DNA of 64,000 bases, taken from positions 1-64,000 of the forward strand of contig NZ_JAJUFE010000002.1 in NCBI RefSeq assembly GCF_029263785.1, written 5' to 3'. The first letter of the stretch is position 1. Each line of letters begins with the position of its first letter. The notes below the pieces were generated by a model. The model saw only the letters and a program-made list of their open reading frames with translations, did not search any database and had not been told where the DNA came from. Below, piece by piece: positions 63,230 to 64,000 of the stretch. The stretch is from Pusillimonas sp. (GTDB taxonomy: Bacteria > Pseudomonadota > Gammaproteobacteria > Burkholderiales > Burkholderiaceae_B). The translations under genes and the position numbers were made by a program.

Positions 63230-64000
<771 letters not shown>

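Overview
The window reads as chromosomal DNA of a betaproteobacterium of the order Burkholderiales, most likely family Alcaligenaceae (the Bordetella, Achromobacter and Pusillimonas neighbourhood). This rests on the coaE-zapD pair, a Bug-type tricarboxylate-transporter receptor, several Liv-type ABC cassettes, a Bordetella-like PagL and the generally GC-rich coding style. I cannot fix the genus without a search. I see no insertion sequence, integrase, prophage or CRISPR array. Genes are tightly packed, with many 4-base ATGA start/stop overlaps.

Layout. 1-2604: tail of a Liv-type ABC operon (livH partial, livM, livG, livF). 2687-9967: mixed small units: ADP-ribose Nudix hydrolase, parvulin PPIase, YgdI-type lipoprotein, MtfA peptidase, thiopurine methyltransferase with a TonB receptor, an intradiol dioxygenase, PagL and a hypothetical protein. 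10068-17517: a seven-gene minus-strand operon, in transcription order MFS transporter, PyrK-like, class 1B dihydroorotate dehydrogenase, N-carbamoyl-L-amino-acid hydrolase, aspartase, OPRTase-like protein, XRE regulator. 17684-23390: small membrane protein and LysR regulator, divergent from benzoylformate decarboxylase, a Bug receptor and an aromatic aldehyde dehydrogenase. 23586-32232: first IlvD, a Rieske oxygenase divergent from a TetR regulator, and a second Liv ABC operon with a fused LivHM permease. 32485-37089: AEC permease, second IlvD, and an SSS symporter with a small accessory protein. 37910-47221: hut region with hutC, divergent from a third Liv ABC operon and then hutU-hutG-hutI, with no hutH. 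47300-64000: mostly housekeeping: lipoprotein, tRNA-Pro, ispB, an AAA protein with a MutT-ThiE fusion, an MdtABC-type efflux operon, zapD-coaE, a lipoprotein, a LuxR-type HTH protein and partial panC.

Most notable proposal: the 10-17.5 kb operon encodes nearly every step for using orotate as a carbon and nitrogen source. The route would be uptake by the MFS carrier, NADH-linked reduction to dihydroorotate by the 1B enzyme with PyrK, ring opening to N-carbamoyl-L-aspartate (dihydroorotase, not in the window and presumably the housekeeping PyrC), decarbamoylation to L-aspartate, then aspartase to fumarate and ammonia. The XRE regulator is translationally coupled to an OPRTase-like protein with an altered PRPP loop, which may act as an orotate or PRPP sensor. 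This is an inference from gene content.

Two other linkages come directly from the sequence. A shared 18-bp element (ATGTAGT-N4-ACTAAAT type) occurs once between the TetR and Rieske genes and twice in front of the second ABC operon, suggesting one regulon for uptake and oxidation of an aromatic or methoxylated compound. The hut operon carries a perfect AAGTTGTATATACAACTT palindrome between hutC and its own ABC importer; with no hutH present, this points to urocanate (or histidine) import through a Liv-family transporter.
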